From contig NZ_CP118269.1 of NCBI RefSeq assembly GCF_030062155.1, positions 682,001 to 746,000 on the forward strand: a stretch of DNA of 64,000 bases, written 5' to 3'. The position numbers and the translations under genes were made by a program. The notes beneath the pieces were generated by a model. It was not told where the DNA came from. It saw only the letters and a program-made list of their open reading frames with translations, and searched no databases. Source of the stretch: Pantoea sp. Lij88 (lineage in GTDB: Bacteria > Pseudomonadota > Gammaproteobacteria > Enterobacterales > Enterobacteriaceae). Below are positions 9,233 to 18,361 of the stretch, piece after piece; positions within the stretch are counted from its first letter, which is position 1, and the number at the start of each line of letters is the position of its first letter.

Positions 9233-11596
9233 ATGAAAACCCTGAAGAACTGGACGCTGCATCAGCAGGCCGATCACTTTGTCGAACTCAAGGTCGACGA
9301 TCGTCATTTCCTGCGGCTTTACGTGCTGGAAGAGAAGCTGATGCGCGTGCTGCTGAAGCGCGACGGTGAGCTGGCACTGAACCGCACCTGGAGCATTGCG
9401 CCTGAGACTGATGTGCCCTGGGAGGGACGTGACCGCGAGGCGCTGGATGGCTTTACGCTGCCCGCGTTTCAGGTGGAGCACGATGCGCAGCAGCTGCGCA
9501 TCAGCACGCAACAGCTGCGCGTCACCGTGCATCAGCCGCTCTGCCTGAGCTGGGAGCAGTTTGATGGTGAGAGCTGGCAGCCGCTGACCGCCGATCGTCA
9601 CACCGGTGCCTATCTGCTGAATGCGCATGGCGACGGGGTCGAGCACTATCAGCGTCGCCAGCCGCAGGATCGGGTGTATGGCCTGGGCGAGAAGAGCGGC
9701 GACCTGAACCGCGTTAACCGCCGTTTTGAGATGCGTAATCTCGACGCCATGGGCTATAACGCCGCCAGCACCGATCCGCTCTATAAACATATTCCGTTTA
9801 CCCTGACGCAGCGCGATGGCGTCAGCTTCGGCCTGTTCTATGACAACCTCAGCAGCAGCTGGCTCGATCTGGGGAATGAGCTGGATAACTACCATCTGCC
9901 TTATCGCCGTTACCGCGCCGAGGCGGGCGATCTCGATTACTACATGATGCTCGGCCCGACGCTGCTCGACGTCACTAAAGCCTTTGTGCGCCTGACCGGA
10001 CAGACGCTGTTTCAGCCGAAGTGGAGCCTGGGGTACAGCGGTTCTACCATGCACTACACCGACGCGCCGGACGCACAGCAGCAGCTGCAATCCTTTATCC
10101 GCCTGTGTCGCGAGCATGAAATTCCCTGCGACTCGTTCCAGCTTTCATCCGGTTACACCTCGATTAATAACAAGCGCTACGTCTTCAACTGGAACTACGA
10201 CAAAGTCCCGAATCCCAATGCGCTGAGCGATGCGTTTCATACTGCCGGAATGAAGCTGGCGGCCAACATCAAGCCCTGTCTGCTGCAGGATCATCCGCGC
10301 TATCAGGAAGTCGCGTCACAGGGGCTGTTTATCCGTGACTCTGAGCAGGATCGCCCCGAGCGTTCGGTGTTCTGGGATGATGAGGGATCGCACCTTGATT
10401 TCACCCATCCGCAGGCGGTGCGCTGGTGGCAGGAGAATGTCACGCAGCAGCTGCTGGAGAAGGGCATTGATTCTACCTGGAACGATAACAACGAATATGA
10501 GGTGTGGGATGGCGAAGCGCGCTGTCATGGTTTTGGTCAGCCGATCGCCATCAAGCATATCCGGCCGGTGATGCCCTTGCTGATGATGCGTGCCTCGATG
10601 GAAGCGCAGCAGCAGTTTGCTCCCGACAAGCGTCCTTATCTGATTTCCCGTTCTGGCTGTGCCGGGATGCAGCGCTATGTGCAGACCTGGAGCGGCGATA
10701 ACCGCACCAGCTGGCAGACCCTGCGTTACAACATCCGCATGGGGCTGGGGATGAGCCTGTCCGGGCTGTTTAACGTCGGGCATGATGTCGGCGGCTTCTC
10801 AGGCGACAAGCCGGATGCCGAACTGTTTGTGCGCTGGGTTCAGAATGGCGTGATGCATCCGCGCTTTACCATCCACTCGTGGAATGACGATCACACCGTG
10901 AACGAGCCGTGGATGTATCCGGAAGTGACACCGATGATCCGCGAAGCGATCCGCCTGCGTTATCGTCTGATGCCTTACCTCTATAACCTGGCGTGGCAGG
11001 CTACCACAGACGATGAGCCGATGCTGCGTCCGACCTTCCTCGATCATGAGCAGGATCCGCAGACGTATCAGGAGTGCGATGATTTTATGCTGGGACGCGA
11101 TTTGCTGGTCGCCAGCGTCGTGGAGCAGGGTGCGCGCAGCCGTGAAGTTTATCTGCCACGTAACCTGGGCGGCTGGTATGACTGGCACAGCGGCAAGGCA
11201 TTTGCGGGCGGCGAGACCATCACGCTGGATGCGCCGCTGGATCGGCTGCCATTGCTGGTGCGGGCTGGTGCGATCATCCCGCTGGGCGAGTGTGAAACCA
11301 CAACCGATGCGCGGCGCGACACGGTACGGCAGTGGCAGGTGTGGCCGGCACCGGAAGGCGTAACCACTCAGGGCGAAATGTTTGACGACGATGGTGAGAG
11401 CCATGGCTGGCAGCAGGGCAATGCGCTGTGGCTGAGCTGGACGCTGTGCAGCAGCGCCACACGCATTGAGCTGACCGTGGAAAAACGCGGCGATTATCAG
11501 CCCGCCTGGCGCGAGATCGCGCTGTTACTGCCTGCGGGTGAACGTCGTGAGCTGTGGGTGAACGGCGAGAAAGCGGCGAGTTACCGGCTGGAATAG
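9233..11596 (+). CDS. Glycoside hydrolase family 31 alpha-glucosidase
   Basis: The 787-residue protein has the GH31 order: N-terminal beta-sandwich (about 1-240), TIM barrel (about 255-610), C-terminal beta domains. The nucleophile region reads STWNDNNEYE with the catalytic Asp near residue 418. The acid/base region reads AGMQRYVQTWSGDN with its Asp near 489, and HDVGGFSG follows. These match retaining alpha-glucosidases. It lacks a signal peptide, so hydrolysis is cytoplasmic, after uptake by the transporter encoded just upstream. The substrate (maltose-like, isomaltulose-like or other) cannot be read from sequence. The end of the gene is followed by a fold-back repeat. Confidence 0.9.
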   Translation: MKTLKNWTLHQQADHFVELKVDDRHFLRLYVLEEKLMRVLLKRDGELALNRTWSIAPETDVPWEGRDREALDGFTLPAFQVEHDAQQLRISTQQLRVTVHQPLCLSWEQFDGESWQPLTADRHTGAYLLNAHGDGVEHYQRRQPQDRVYGLGEKSGDLNRVNRRFEMRNLDAMGYNAASTDPLYKHIPFTLTQRDGVSFGLFYDNLSSSWLDLGNELDNYHLPYRRYRAEAGDLDYYMMLGPTLLDVTKAFVRLTGQTLFQPKWSLGYSGSTMHYTDAPDAQQQLQSFIRLCREHEIPCDSFQLSSGYTSINNKRYVFNWNYDKVPNPNALSDAFHTAGMKLAANIKPCLLQDHPRYQEVASQGLFIRDSEQDRPERSVFWDDEGSHLDFTHPQAVRWWQENVTQQLLEKGIDSTWNDNNEYEVWDGEARCHGFGQPIAIKHIRPVMPLLMMRASMEAQQQFAPDKRPYLISRSGCAGMQRYVQTWSGDNRTSWQTLRYNIRMGLGMSLSGLFNVGHDVGGFSGDKPDAELFVRWVQNGVMHPRFTIHSWNDDHTVNEPWMYPEVTPMIREAIRLRYRLMPYLYNLAWQATTDDEPMLRPTFLDHEQDPQTYQECDDFMLGRDLLVASVVEQGARSREVYLPRNLGGWYDWHSGKAFAGGETITLDAPLDRLPLLVRAGAIIPLGECETTTDARRDTVRQWQVWPAPEGVTTQGEMFDDDGESHGWQQGNALWLSWTLCSSATRIELTVEKRGDYQPAWREIALLLPAGERRELWVNGEKAASYRLE

Positions 11597-11659
11597 CGGT
11601 AGCGTGGTGGCAAAGCCTAATCAATCAGGTTTTGGGCAGCAACGCTTAAGTTCATTGAG

Positions 11660-11844
11660 CAGGGAACAGGGGCAGAGGAGGAAAGCGTCCCGCGCCATGG
11701 ACAAAAACGCCGGGAGCGTTTTTGAACAACGTAAAGCGTTGGCCCGTTTACGGGCGCACCTCAGGGATGAGGTGCGTAATCGCGCGGGCCGAGCATGCCA
11801 GGGATGGCGGCTTTTGCGTCTTTCCGATCTGACCCTGTTCCCTG
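11660..11844. repeat. Fold-back intergenic repeat with about 28-bp terminal inverted repeats
   Basis: The left end (from CAGGGAACAGGGGCAGA, 11660-11687) is repeated in inverse at the right end (to CTGACCCTGTTCCCTG, 11817-11844) with a few mismatches. Inside are short hairpins, for example AAAAACGC-CGGGA-GCGTTTTT and GCACCTCA-GGGA-TGAGGTGC, both with GGGA in or near the loop. It has no credible protein. It behaves like a MITE-like or bacterial interspersed repeat placed between the glucosidase gene and ftnA. A related stretch occurs at 38924-38998. Confidence 0.65.
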
Positions 11845-11862
11845 TGAAGGCACGATCTCACA

Positions 11863-11891
11863 GCGACCAGGTCTTATACCTCATTGGTCGC
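11863..11891 (-). terminator. Hairpin downstream of ftnA
   Basis: GCGACCA and TGGTCGC can pair across a 15-base loop, 9 bases past the ftnA stop on the minus strand. A T run is lacking, so this may be a 3' stabilising hairpin rather than a strong intrinsic terminator. Confidence 0.35.
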
Positions 11892-11899
11892 AAAAGATA

Positions 11900-12406
11900 T
11901 TATTCTGCGTGGTTCTCGGTGCTCATGCGGCCCAGATCTTTATCGACCAGGAACAGACCGTTGCCGCTGTTGCTGACCAGAGCCAGTTTATCCAGCACGG
12001 TTTTGAACAGCTTCTCTTCTTCGTGCTGCTCGGCAACATACCACTGCAGGAAGTTGAAGGTAGAGTAATCCTGAGAAGTCATGGCGGCGTGCGCCAGCTC
12101 GTTGATTTTGCTGGTGATCAGCTGCTCATGCTCCAGCGCCTGCTGCAGGATTTCATTCAGCGAGGTGAAAGAAACTGGTGGCGCAGCGATGGTGCCCAGT
12201 ACCGGCATGCCGCCGGTATCGCTCAGGTAGTCAAACAGACGCTGCATATGCTGCATCTCTTCGCGTGAATGCATCTTCAGGAAGGAAGCGGCACCCTCAA
12301 AGCCTTTGTCGCTGCACCAGGCGCTCATTTGCAGATAAAGATTGGCAGAGAAAAATTCCAGGTTCAGCTGGTCGTTTAAACGCCCAGTCATTTCAGCAGT
12401 CAGCAT
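11900..12406 (-). CDS. ftnA: Bacterial non-haem ferritin
   Basis: The 168-residue four-helix protein matches FtnA in full. It oxidises Fe(II) at a ferroxidase centre and stores iron in a 24-subunit shell. The ligands are visible in [19 protein letters not shown] (Glu17 area), [15 protein letters not shown] (Glu and His near 50-53), the Glu in [11 protein letters not shown] and the Gln in YVAEQHEEE. Length is usual for E. coli FtnA (165). It stands alone, with a long AT-rich spacer upstream that should carry its promoter. Confidence 0.95.
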   Translation of the reverse strand: MLTAEMTGRLNDQLNLEFFSANLYLQMSAWCSDKGFEGAASFLKMHSREEMQHMQRLFDYLSDTGGMPVLGTIAAPPVSFTSLNEILQQALEHEQLITSKINELAHAAMTSQDYSTFNFLQWYVAEQHEEEKLFKTVLDKLALVSNSGNGLFLVDKDLGRMSTENHAE

Positions 12407-12894
12407 GGCCGAGTCCTTTTAAGAAGATGTTAAATACAGATGTATAGTCGGTGAATTATGCATCAAACATGTTAGTAAAGTGAAGCCTTTTCGCCAAAAT
12501 CAGCCAATTTATCTGATTGATTTAAATAGAATTATTTCGGAAATTGAATGCGACCAATTCTCATTTTGTATCACAGGTTACCGGGCAATAAATTCAGGGT
12601 AATCAGCACCATGATAGTGCGGGCGGTCGTGGTCCTGCTGGTGCAACCGTCGCTGATGCAGGTGAAATACCCGCAATCTGATGACGTCGCGAAAATATCA
12701 CTCTGAGGTCTGAACATATTATCCGGACGGGTAACCGACTGCTGGCGTGGATTAAACGTTTAATAGCGGAAGACGCGACATAATCATCGCGCTCTGTTCT
12801 GCTCTGGCATAAATCCTGCTTAAAACATACTTCCCTAAATTGAAATTTGCTTCGCCAGGGAATTTGCGGCAAGGCAGCTTATCAGGAGAAAGAA
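12407..12894. other. Intergenic spacer between ftnA and the yjiH-like operon
   Basis: About 490 bases separate the divergent ftnA and yjiH-like starts, so both promoters must lie here. The half nearer ftnA is AT-rich. The middle part (about 12600-12700) has coding-like composition but no reading frame with a ribosome site or a recognisable protein. I see no RNA gene or repeat. Confidence 0.4.
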
Positions 12895-13563
12895 ATGTCA
12901 GAAGAGAGTGTGGTTAATCCGGTAAAAATGACGGCGACTAAAGGCAGTTATGTCGCGCTAATTTTTGCCATCCTGTTTTTCTCAGGACTGTTTTATAACG
13001 TCGAGGGGTTGAAATGGCTGGGTGCCTTTGACTTCACCACTCTGGGCGGCAGCTTTGGCACGATGAAAGATCCCGCCAGTAACACCTTTCTGGGCGCAGG
13101 CGGACTCAGCGCCAAAGCGGGTTTCCTGTTTGCGCTGTCGCTGACGCCTACGGTGATGCTGGCGCTGGGCGTGCTGGAAATCTTCACCCACTATGGCGCG
13201 ATTCGCGCGGCACACCGTTTGCTGACCCCGCTACTTAAGCCGCTGATGGGGCTGCCGGGCCATTGCGGTCTGGCGTTAATCACCGACCTGCAAAGCACCG
13301 ATGCGGGCGCGGCATTAACCAAAGAGATGGCTGACCAGAAACAGATCAGCAAAAAAGAGGTGGTGGTAATGAGCGCCTGGCAATATTCCGGTGCCGGATT
13401 AATCAATAATTATTTCGCCATCGGTTCTGCGCTGTTCGCCTCCATGACCCTGCCAATTATTATTCCGCTGTTATTAATGTTCGTTCTGAAATTTGTCGGT
13501 GCGGCGATAACACGCGCTGTGTTAAACAGTGTTTATAAGAAGGATTTCGCCGATGGAAAATAA
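12895..13563 (+). CDS. yjiH: YjiH-like membrane protein, nucleoside-recognition (Gate) domain
   Basis: The 222-residue integral membrane protein has about five hydrophobic segments. It carries the Gate-type motif around THYGAIRAAHRLLTPLLKPL and GLALITDLQSTDAGAALTKEM, as in E. coli YjiH (227 residues). The start ATG is preceded by AGGAG. Its stop overlaps the start of the next gene by 11 bases, so the two are translationally coupled. YjiH and YjiG are thought to form a two-part transporter or export gate, but no substrate is proven. The third gene of the operon, a peptidase-like amidohydrolase, suggests amino-acid or peptide derivatives. Confidence 0.82.
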   Translation: MSEESVVNPVKMTATKGSYVALIFAILFFSGLFYNVEGLKWLGAFDFTTLGGSFGTMKDPASNTFLGAGGLSAKAGFLFALSLTPTVMLALGVLEIFTHYGAIRAAHRLLTPLLKPLMGLPGHCGLALITDLQSTDAGAALTKEMADQKQISKKEVVVMSAWQYSGAGLINNYFAIGSALFASMTLPIIIPLLLMFVLKFVGAAITRAVLNSVYKKDFADGK

Positions 13564-14023
13564 ATCCGTAAGCAGTAATCCGTTCGATGTGTTTGTGACC
13601 GGCGCGCGTAAGGGCTTTCATATCGCCATTCACAACCTCATGCCGAATGTAGTGATGGCCTATGTGCTGGCAGAAGTGCTGAACCTGCTCGGCATTATGC
13701 AGTTTCTCGGGCATGTCTTTGCGCCGGTGATGGGGCTGTTTGGCCTGCCGGGGGAGGCAATCACTGTACTGCTTACCGCCTGGCTCTCATCGTCGGCGGG
13801 CACCGGCGTAGCGGTCAGCCTGCTGACAAAGGGACTGCTGACCGGCGCGGATATCACTATTCTGGCGCCGGCGATTTTCCTGATGGGATCGCAACTGCAA
13901 TACATGGGACGGCTGCTGGGCGTAGCCGATGTGCCCAAAAAATACTGGCCGCTGCTGATGCTGGTGAGCATCATCAATGCGCTGATCGCAATGTCTGTTA
14001 TGCGTCTGTTTATTCAGGAGTAA
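13553..14023 (+). CDS. yjiG: YjiG-like membrane protein, nucleoside-recognition (Gate) domain
   Basis: The 156-residue membrane protein pairs with the preceding YjiH-like protein and matches E. coli YjiG (153 residues). Hydrophobic segments surround the conserved LSSSAGTGVAVSLLTKGLLTG stretch, which is the counterpart of the Gate motif in its partner. I used the ATG at 13553, inside the end of the previous gene, with AAGGA upstream; earlier in-frame starts would be internal to that gene. The next gene begins 4 bases after its stop. Confidence 0.82.
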   Translation: MENKSVSSNPFDVFVTGARKGFHIAIHNLMPNVVMAYVLAEVLNLLGIMQFLGHVFAPVMGLFGLPGEAITVLLTAWLSSSAGTGVAVSLLTKGLLTGADITILAPAIFLMGSQLQYMGRLLGVADVPKKYWPLLMLVSIINALIAMSVMRLFIQE

Positions 14024-14027
14024 CGCT

Positions 14028-15131
14028 GTGTCTAAGGTATTAGAGCATTACCACTATCTGCACGAAATTCCGGAACTGGGTTTTCAGGAGGTGAAAACCT
14101 CGGCCTACATCGCAGACCAGCTGGAGAAAGCGGGCCTGAAGGTGACGCGTAACATCAATAACACGACCGGCATTGTGGCGGAGATAGACAGCGGGGTACC
14201 GGGGCCGGTGCTGGCGCTGCGTGCGGATATGGATGCGCTGGGGCACATCATCGATGGCGTGCCGTGTGCGCGTCACACCTGTGGTCACGACGGTCACTCT
14301 TCGGTCGTGCTGACGGCGGCGACGGCGCTGCTGCAGGAGGGCACGGTGAAACGTGGCCGACTGAAGATCCTGTTCCAGCCCGCTGAGGAGCTGGGTGCCG
14401 GTGCGCTCTCGATGATCGAAGGTGGCGCTCTGGATGATGTGGAGATGATTCTGGGCTTCCATCTGCGTCCGCTGGAGGAGTGCGTGGTGGGGCAGGCGGT
14501 GCCTGCGGTGCTCTACTCCGCCTGCAGCACGCTGGAAGCGACTATCAAAGGCCAGCCTGCTCATGCGGCGCGTCCGCATCTGGGCGTAAACGCGCTGGAT
14601 GCCGCCGTGCAGGCAGTTCAGGCCGTCAACGCTATTCATCTTTCGCCGGGTCTGACCTGGAGCGTTAAAGCGACCCGCTTCCTGTGCGATGCGGGTGTCA
14701 CCAACTCGGTGCCGGATGAAGCCCGCGTGGTGTGGGATCTGCGTTCGCAGGAAAACGGGCCGATGACGCTGCTGAAAGAGCAGGTCACGCGTGCCATTAC
14801 GCAGAGCGTGGCCGCACTGGGTGCCACCGCTGAGGTGCGTGTGCTGAAAGAGATGCCCGCTGCCGAGATTGATGATGAGGCGACGGCGGTAATCCGTGCT
14901 GCGATCGTCGAGGTGCTGGGTGAAGAGGGCGCGCTGTCGACCCGAACCACGCCAGGCAGCGAGGACTTTTTCTACTATCCGGTGAAGCGTCCGGGAGTAA
15001 AAGCGGGCTTCTGGGGGCTGGGCACCAACCTGACGCCAGGGCTGCATCATCCCGATATGCGTTTTGATCTCAGCTCGCTGGACATCGGCGTGCAGATCTT
15101 CAAAGCCTGTGTCAGAAAGGTGCTGGGATAA
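14028..15131 (+). CDS. M20-family metal-dependent amidohydrolase
   Basis: This 367-residue protein has the M20/peptidase D fold of amino-acid aminoacylases and hippurate hydrolases. Motifs in order are HEIPELGFQEVKT, the metal-site stretch LRADMDALGHI with CARHTCGHDGHSS, FQPAEELGAGA with the catalytic Glu pair, and a terminal TTPGSEDFFYY with LHHPDMRFD. It probably removes an acyl or amino-acid group from a small substrate in the cytoplasm. The start is GTG with CAGGAG 7 bases before it. It is the last gene of the yjiH-yjiG operon, where E. coli has the isoaspartyl dipeptidase iadA, so a similar supply role is plausible. Confidence 0.85.
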   Translation: MSKVLEHYHYLHEIPELGFQEVKTSAYIADQLEKAGLKVTRNINNTTGIVAEIDSGVPGPVLALRADMDALGHIIDGVPCARHTCGHDGHSSVVLTAATALLQEGTVKRGRLKILFQPAEELGAGALSMIEGGALDDVEMILGFHLRPLEECVVGQAVPAVLYSACSTLEATIKGQPAHAARPHLGVNALDAAVQAVQAVNAIHLSPGLTWSVKATRFLCDAGVTNSVPDEARVVWDLRSQENGPMTLLKEQVTRAITQSVAALGATAEVRVLKEMPAAEIDDEATAVIRAAIVEVLGEEGALSTRTTPGSEDFFYYPVKRPGVKAGFWGLGTNLTPGLHHPDMRFDLSSLDIGVQIFKACVRKVLG

Positions 15132-15135
15132 GGGC

Positions 15136-15163
15136 GGCGGGACGGATGCCGATCCGTCCCGCC
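15136..15163 (+). terminator. 12-bp perfect GC-rich hairpin after the amidohydrolase gene
   Basis: GGCGGGACGGAT pairs perfectly with ATCCGTCCCGCC across the loop GCCG, 4 bases after the stop codon. Only mixed sequence follows instead of a T run, so it is a terminator-like or 3'-protecting hairpin. Confidence 0.55.
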
Positions 15164-15424
15164 CTGTTGCGGCATTAACCGTTCTCCGATTCTCCGCCCA
15201 GGAAATCCTGCCCCTCTCCCTGTAGGCCGCGCGCGCAAAATATTGTATGCTATGCCGCCTTAAAGCTGACCAGGTAACCGGACTTCACGCCAATGTAACT
15301 TCGCGCTGACCCGCCAGCGATCAATGATCGTTTTTGGCACCGTTTACCCGCCGGTAAGGTTCTGCCGGCCACCGTGATTTATCAGCAGCGCCAGTACGTT
15401 GCGCTGCCTATTGAGAAGAATTCC

Positions 15425-17011
15425 ATGTCTAATCCCTTTTTAGAAGAGGTGGCACGCCGCCGCACCTTCGCGATCATTTCGCACCCGGATGCCGGTAAAA
15501 CCACCATTACCGAAAAAGTGTTGCTGTTCGGACAGGCAATCCAGACCGCCGGTACGGTAAAAGGCCGTGGCTCTAACCAGCACGCCAAATCGGACTGGAT
15601 GGAGATGGAGAAGCAGCGTGGTATCTCCATTACCACCTCTGTGATGCAGTTCCCTTACCGTGATAGCCTGGTGAACCTGCTGGATACCCCAGGTCACGAA
15701 GACTTCTCGGAAGATACCTACCGTACGCTGACTGCGGTCGACTGCTGTCTGATGGTGATCGACGCCGCGAAAGGCGTCGAGGATCGTACCCGTAAGCTGA
15801 TGGAAGTAACCCGTCTGCGCGATACGCCGATCCTGACCTTTATGAACAAACTTGACCGTGACATCCGCGATCCGATGGAAGTGCTGGATGAGGTGGAAAG
15901 CGAGCTGAAAATTGCCTGCGCACCGATCACCTGGCCTATCGGCTGCGGCAAGCTGTTCAAAGGCGTTTATCATCTCTATAAAGATGAGACCTATCTCTAC
16001 CAGACCGGTAAAGGCCACACCATTCAGGAAGTCCGCATCGTGAAGGGCCTGAACAACCCGGATCTCGACACCGCAGTGGGTGAAGATCTGGCGGCACAGC
16101 TGCGTGAAGAGCTGGAGCTGGTGCAGGGCGCATCGCACGAGTTTGAGCAGGAAGCGTTCCTGAGCGGCAAACTGTCGCCGGTCTTCTTCGGCACCGCGCT
16201 GGGTAACTTTGGCGTTGACCATATGCTGGATGGCCTGGTTTCCTGGGCACCGCGTCCGATGCCACGCGATACCGACACCCGTACGGTAGAAGCGCAAGAA
16301 GAGAAGTTCACCGGCTTCGTGTTTAAGATCCAGGCCAACATGGATCCGAAACACCGCGACCGCGTCGCCTTCATGCGTGTGGTGTCCGGTAAATATGAAA
16401 AAGGGATGAAGCTGCGTCAGGTGCGTACTGGCAAAGATGTGGTGATCTCCGATGCCCTGACCTTTATGGCGGGCGACCGTTCACACGTTGAAGAAGCTTA
16501 TCCTGGCGATATCATCGGTCTGCATAACCACGGCACCATTCAGATTGGCGACACCTTTACCCAGGGTGAAAACATGAAGTTCACCGGTATTCCAAACTTC
16601 GCGCCAGAACTGTTCCGTCGTATTCGTCTGCGCGACCCGCTGAAGCAGAAACAGCTGCTGAAAGGGCTGGTTCAGCTGTCGGAAGAGGGTGCGGTGCAGG
16701 TGTTCCGTCCGGTGCATAACAACGATCTGATCGTGGGCGCGGTCGGTGTGCTGCAGTTCGATGTGGTCGTGGCACGTCTGAAAAGCGAATATAACGTCGA
16801 AGCCATTTACGAAGCGATTAACGTCTCAACGGCGCGCTGGGTTGAATGCAGCGACGCGAAAAAGTTTGAGGACTTCCAGCGTAAAAACGAAGTTAACCTG
16901 GCGCTCGATGGCGGTAATAATTTGACTTATATCGCGCCGACTATGGTGAATCTGAATATTACTCAGGAACGTTATCCCGACGTCACTTTCCGCAAAACGC
17001 GCGAGCACTAA
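15425..17011 (+). CDS. prfC: Peptide chain release factor 3
   Basis: RF3 is the GTPase that removes RF1 or RF2 from the ribosome after termination. The 528-residue product has all G motifs: [11 protein letters not shown] (G1, near residue 18), DTPGHEDF (G3) and NKLD (G4), then the beta-barrel and RF3-specific C-terminal domain, matching E. coli RF3 (529) along its length. I chose the ATG at 15425 ([15 protein letters not shown]), the family start; in-frame codons upstream give a non-conserved extension. As in E. coli it precedes osmY. Confidence 0.97.
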   Translation: MSNPFLEEVARRRTFAIISHPDAGKTTITEKVLLFGQAIQTAGTVKGRGSNQHAKSDWMEMEKQRGISITTSVMQFPYRDSLVNLLDTPGHEDFSEDTYRTLTAVDCCLMVIDAAKGVEDRTRKLMEVTRLRDTPILTFMNKLDRDIRDPMEVLDEVESELKIACAPITWPIGCGKLFKGVYHLYKDETYLYQTGKGHTIQEVRIVKGLNNPDLDTAVGEDLAAQLREELELVQGASHEFEQEAFLSGKLSPVFFGTALGNFGVDHMLDGLVSWAPRPMPRDTDTRTVEAQEEKFTGFVFKIQANMDPKHRDRVAFMRVVSGKYEKGMKLRQVRTGKDVVISDALTFMAGDRSHVEEAYPGDIIGLHNHGTIQIGDTFTQGENMKFTGIPNFAPELFRRIRLRDPLKQKQLLKGLVQLSEEGAVQVFRPVHNNDLIVGAVGVLQFDVVVARLKSEYNVEAIYEAINVSTARWVECSDAKKFEDFQRKNEVNLALDGGNNLTYIAPTMVNLNITQERYPDVTFRKTREH

Positions 17012-17023
17012 TCGCCTGTTTCC

Positions 17024-17048
17024 GGGCCATTCCAGCTGGGAATGGCCC
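17024..17048 (+). terminator. Hairpin downstream of prfC
   Basis: GGGCCATTCC pairs with GGAATGGCCC 12 bases after the prfC stop. The following sequence is TGATTTCCCC, so the T run is poor, but the 10-bp stem is strong. Confidence 0.55.
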
Positions 17049-17270
17049 TGATTTCCCCCTTCCAGACTCCTCCTAAAAACCCTGTTTTTCTTCTGTTTTG
17101 ACGTGTGATCAACCAGTTAGCCAGGCAAATTGCAAAATGCCGTCTATGATTATTCTATCGGACGGCGGAAGAGACTTCTCTTGTCCTTACGTCCTGTAAC
17201 GCAGTGGCCTCTGTTGCCTCTGTTTCGCCCACAGTTTTTGGGTGAGTTAACTGATAGAAGGAAGATATCG

Positions 17271-17885
17271 ATGAACAAGACTAAGATTGCTAAAACCCTG
17301 ATGGCCGCCATGATTGGTTCAGCACTGATCAGCGGCAGCGCACTGGCTGACGAATCAATGTCGCAGAAAGCGTCACAGACAGCCGACAGCGCGGGTTCAA
17401 AAATCGATAGTTCTATGAAAAAAGTCGATGGTTATATGGATGACAGCGGCATCACCGCCAAAGCTAAAGCTGCTCTGGTGGATGACGACGCAATTAAAAG
17501 CACGGATATCTCGGTAAAAACGCATAGCGGCGTCGTGACCCTAAGCGGTTTCGTCACCTCACAGGATCAGGCTGAAAAGGCTGTGGCTGTGGTGCAGAAA
17601 ATCGAAGGTGTTAAATCCGTCAGCGACAAACTACACGTCAGAGACAGCAAATCATCTTCAGTGAAAGGTTATGCCGGTGATGCCGCAACGACCAGCGAAA
17701 TTAAAGCTAAGCTATTAGCAGATGACATTGTTCCGTCGCGCAACGTAAAAGTTGAGACTACCGACGGTGTTGTTCAGCTTTCAGGGCATGTTGCTAATCA
17801 GGCACAGTCAGATCGTGCAGAAAGCATCGCTAAAGCCATTGAAGGCGTGAAAAGTGTTAAGAATGACCTGACGGTTAAATCTTAA
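17271..17885 (+). CDS. osmY: Periplasmic osmotically induced protein, two BON domains
   Basis: The 204-residue protein starts with a signal peptide (ending ALISGSALA) and then has two BON domains (about 55-123 and 135-203), each ending in the GVKSV pattern. This is the layout of OsmY, a periplasmic stress protein and chaperone that is strongly RpoS-dependent in E. coli. I took the ATG at 17271, preceded by GAAGGAAG; the in-frame upstream extension has no signal sequence. A TCTATGATTA element near 17143 could be a sigma-S type -10 (weak). Gene order prfC-osmY-ytjA is conserved. Confidence 0.93.
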   Translation: MNKTKIAKTLMAAMIGSALISGSALADESMSQKASQTADSAGSKIDSSMKKVDGYMDDSGITAKAKAALVDDDAIKSTDISVKTHSGVVTLSGFVTSQDQAEKAVAVVQKIEGVKSVSDKLHVRDSKSSSVKGYAGDAATTSEIKAKLLADDIVPSRNVKVETTDGVVQLSGHVANQAQSDRAESIAKAIEGVKSVKNDLTVKS

Positions 17886-17981
17886 GCTTTCAAGCGGTCA
17901 CTCTGGTGGCCGCTCGAATAAAAGACACCCATCCGGGGATAAACTAAGCAGGTCGATTTTAAATAGGGTAAGGAGAGGCTT

Positions 17982-18143
17982 ATGTTTCGTTGGGGCATTA
18001 TTTTTCTGGTGATCGCACTGATCGCTGCAGCGTTAGGTTTTGGCGGTTTAGCGGGCACAGCAGCATGGGCAGCTAAAGTTGTCTTCGTCGTTGGTATTAT
18101 CCTGTTCCTCATCAGCCTGTTTACCGGCCGTAAAAAGCTTTAG
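17982..18143 (+). CDS. ytjA: Small membrane protein YtjA, DUF1328
   Basis: This 53-residue protein begins [20 protein letters not shown] and is nearly all hydrophobic, with two membrane segments separated by a small Gly/Ala turn and a basic GRKKL end. It is the DUF1328 protein found after osmY in E. coli. AAGGAGAG precedes the ATG. Its function is unknown; it is often grouped with stress-induced small membrane proteins. Confidence 0.88.
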   Translation: MFRWGIIFLVIALIAAALGFGGLAGTAAWAAKVVFVVGIILFLISLFTGRKKL

Positions 18144-18183
18144 CCGATGAGTTCTGCAGTCTAATGCAACACAAAGCATAGAG

Positions 18184-18296
18184 CGGAGACCAGTCATCTG
18201 TAGCGACTGACGTGAAGAGAGGGACACCTTCACATCGCTGCAAGGCAAGCCAGCCAAGCTGGCTGCCGGTTAAAGGAATAGATGACTGGTTCTCCG
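18184..18296. ncRNA. Structured three-way-junction element upstream of yjjU
   Basis: An outer 16-17 bp stem (starting CGGAGACCAGTCATCT at 18184-18199, closing with its complement at 18280-18296, one bulge) encloses two smaller hairpins. The first pairs AGCGA...GTGAAG with CTTCAC...TCGCT (18202-18239). The second is the perfect AGCCAGC-CAA-GCTGGCT (18248-18264). The fold is symmetric enough to exist on either strand. It ends 65 bases before yjjU. It could be a cis-acting RNA, a small RNA, or a fold-back repeat; I do not recognise the family. Confidence 0.45.
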
Positions 18297-18361
18297 GAAT
18301 GCTGCCGCCATAAACGGATCGATCCTCCAGCATACCCGGAACCCTTTTTGAGGTTCGCACA

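Noticed and set aside
11604..12268. Two overlapping plus-strand frames across the fold-back repeat and ftnA
   Set aside because: They run through a structured repeat and antisense through ftnA; composition and lack of ribosome sites argue against coding.
12603..12872. Minus-strand 89-codon frame in the ftnA to yjiH spacer
   Set aside because: No ribosome site, no recognisable motif, and it would run through the promoter region of the yjiH operon.
14028..15131. iadA (isoaspartyl dipeptidase) assignment for the third gene of the yjiH-yjiG operon
   Set aside because: The motifs are those of the M20 peptidase family, not of the amidohydrolase-superfamily barrel of IadA.
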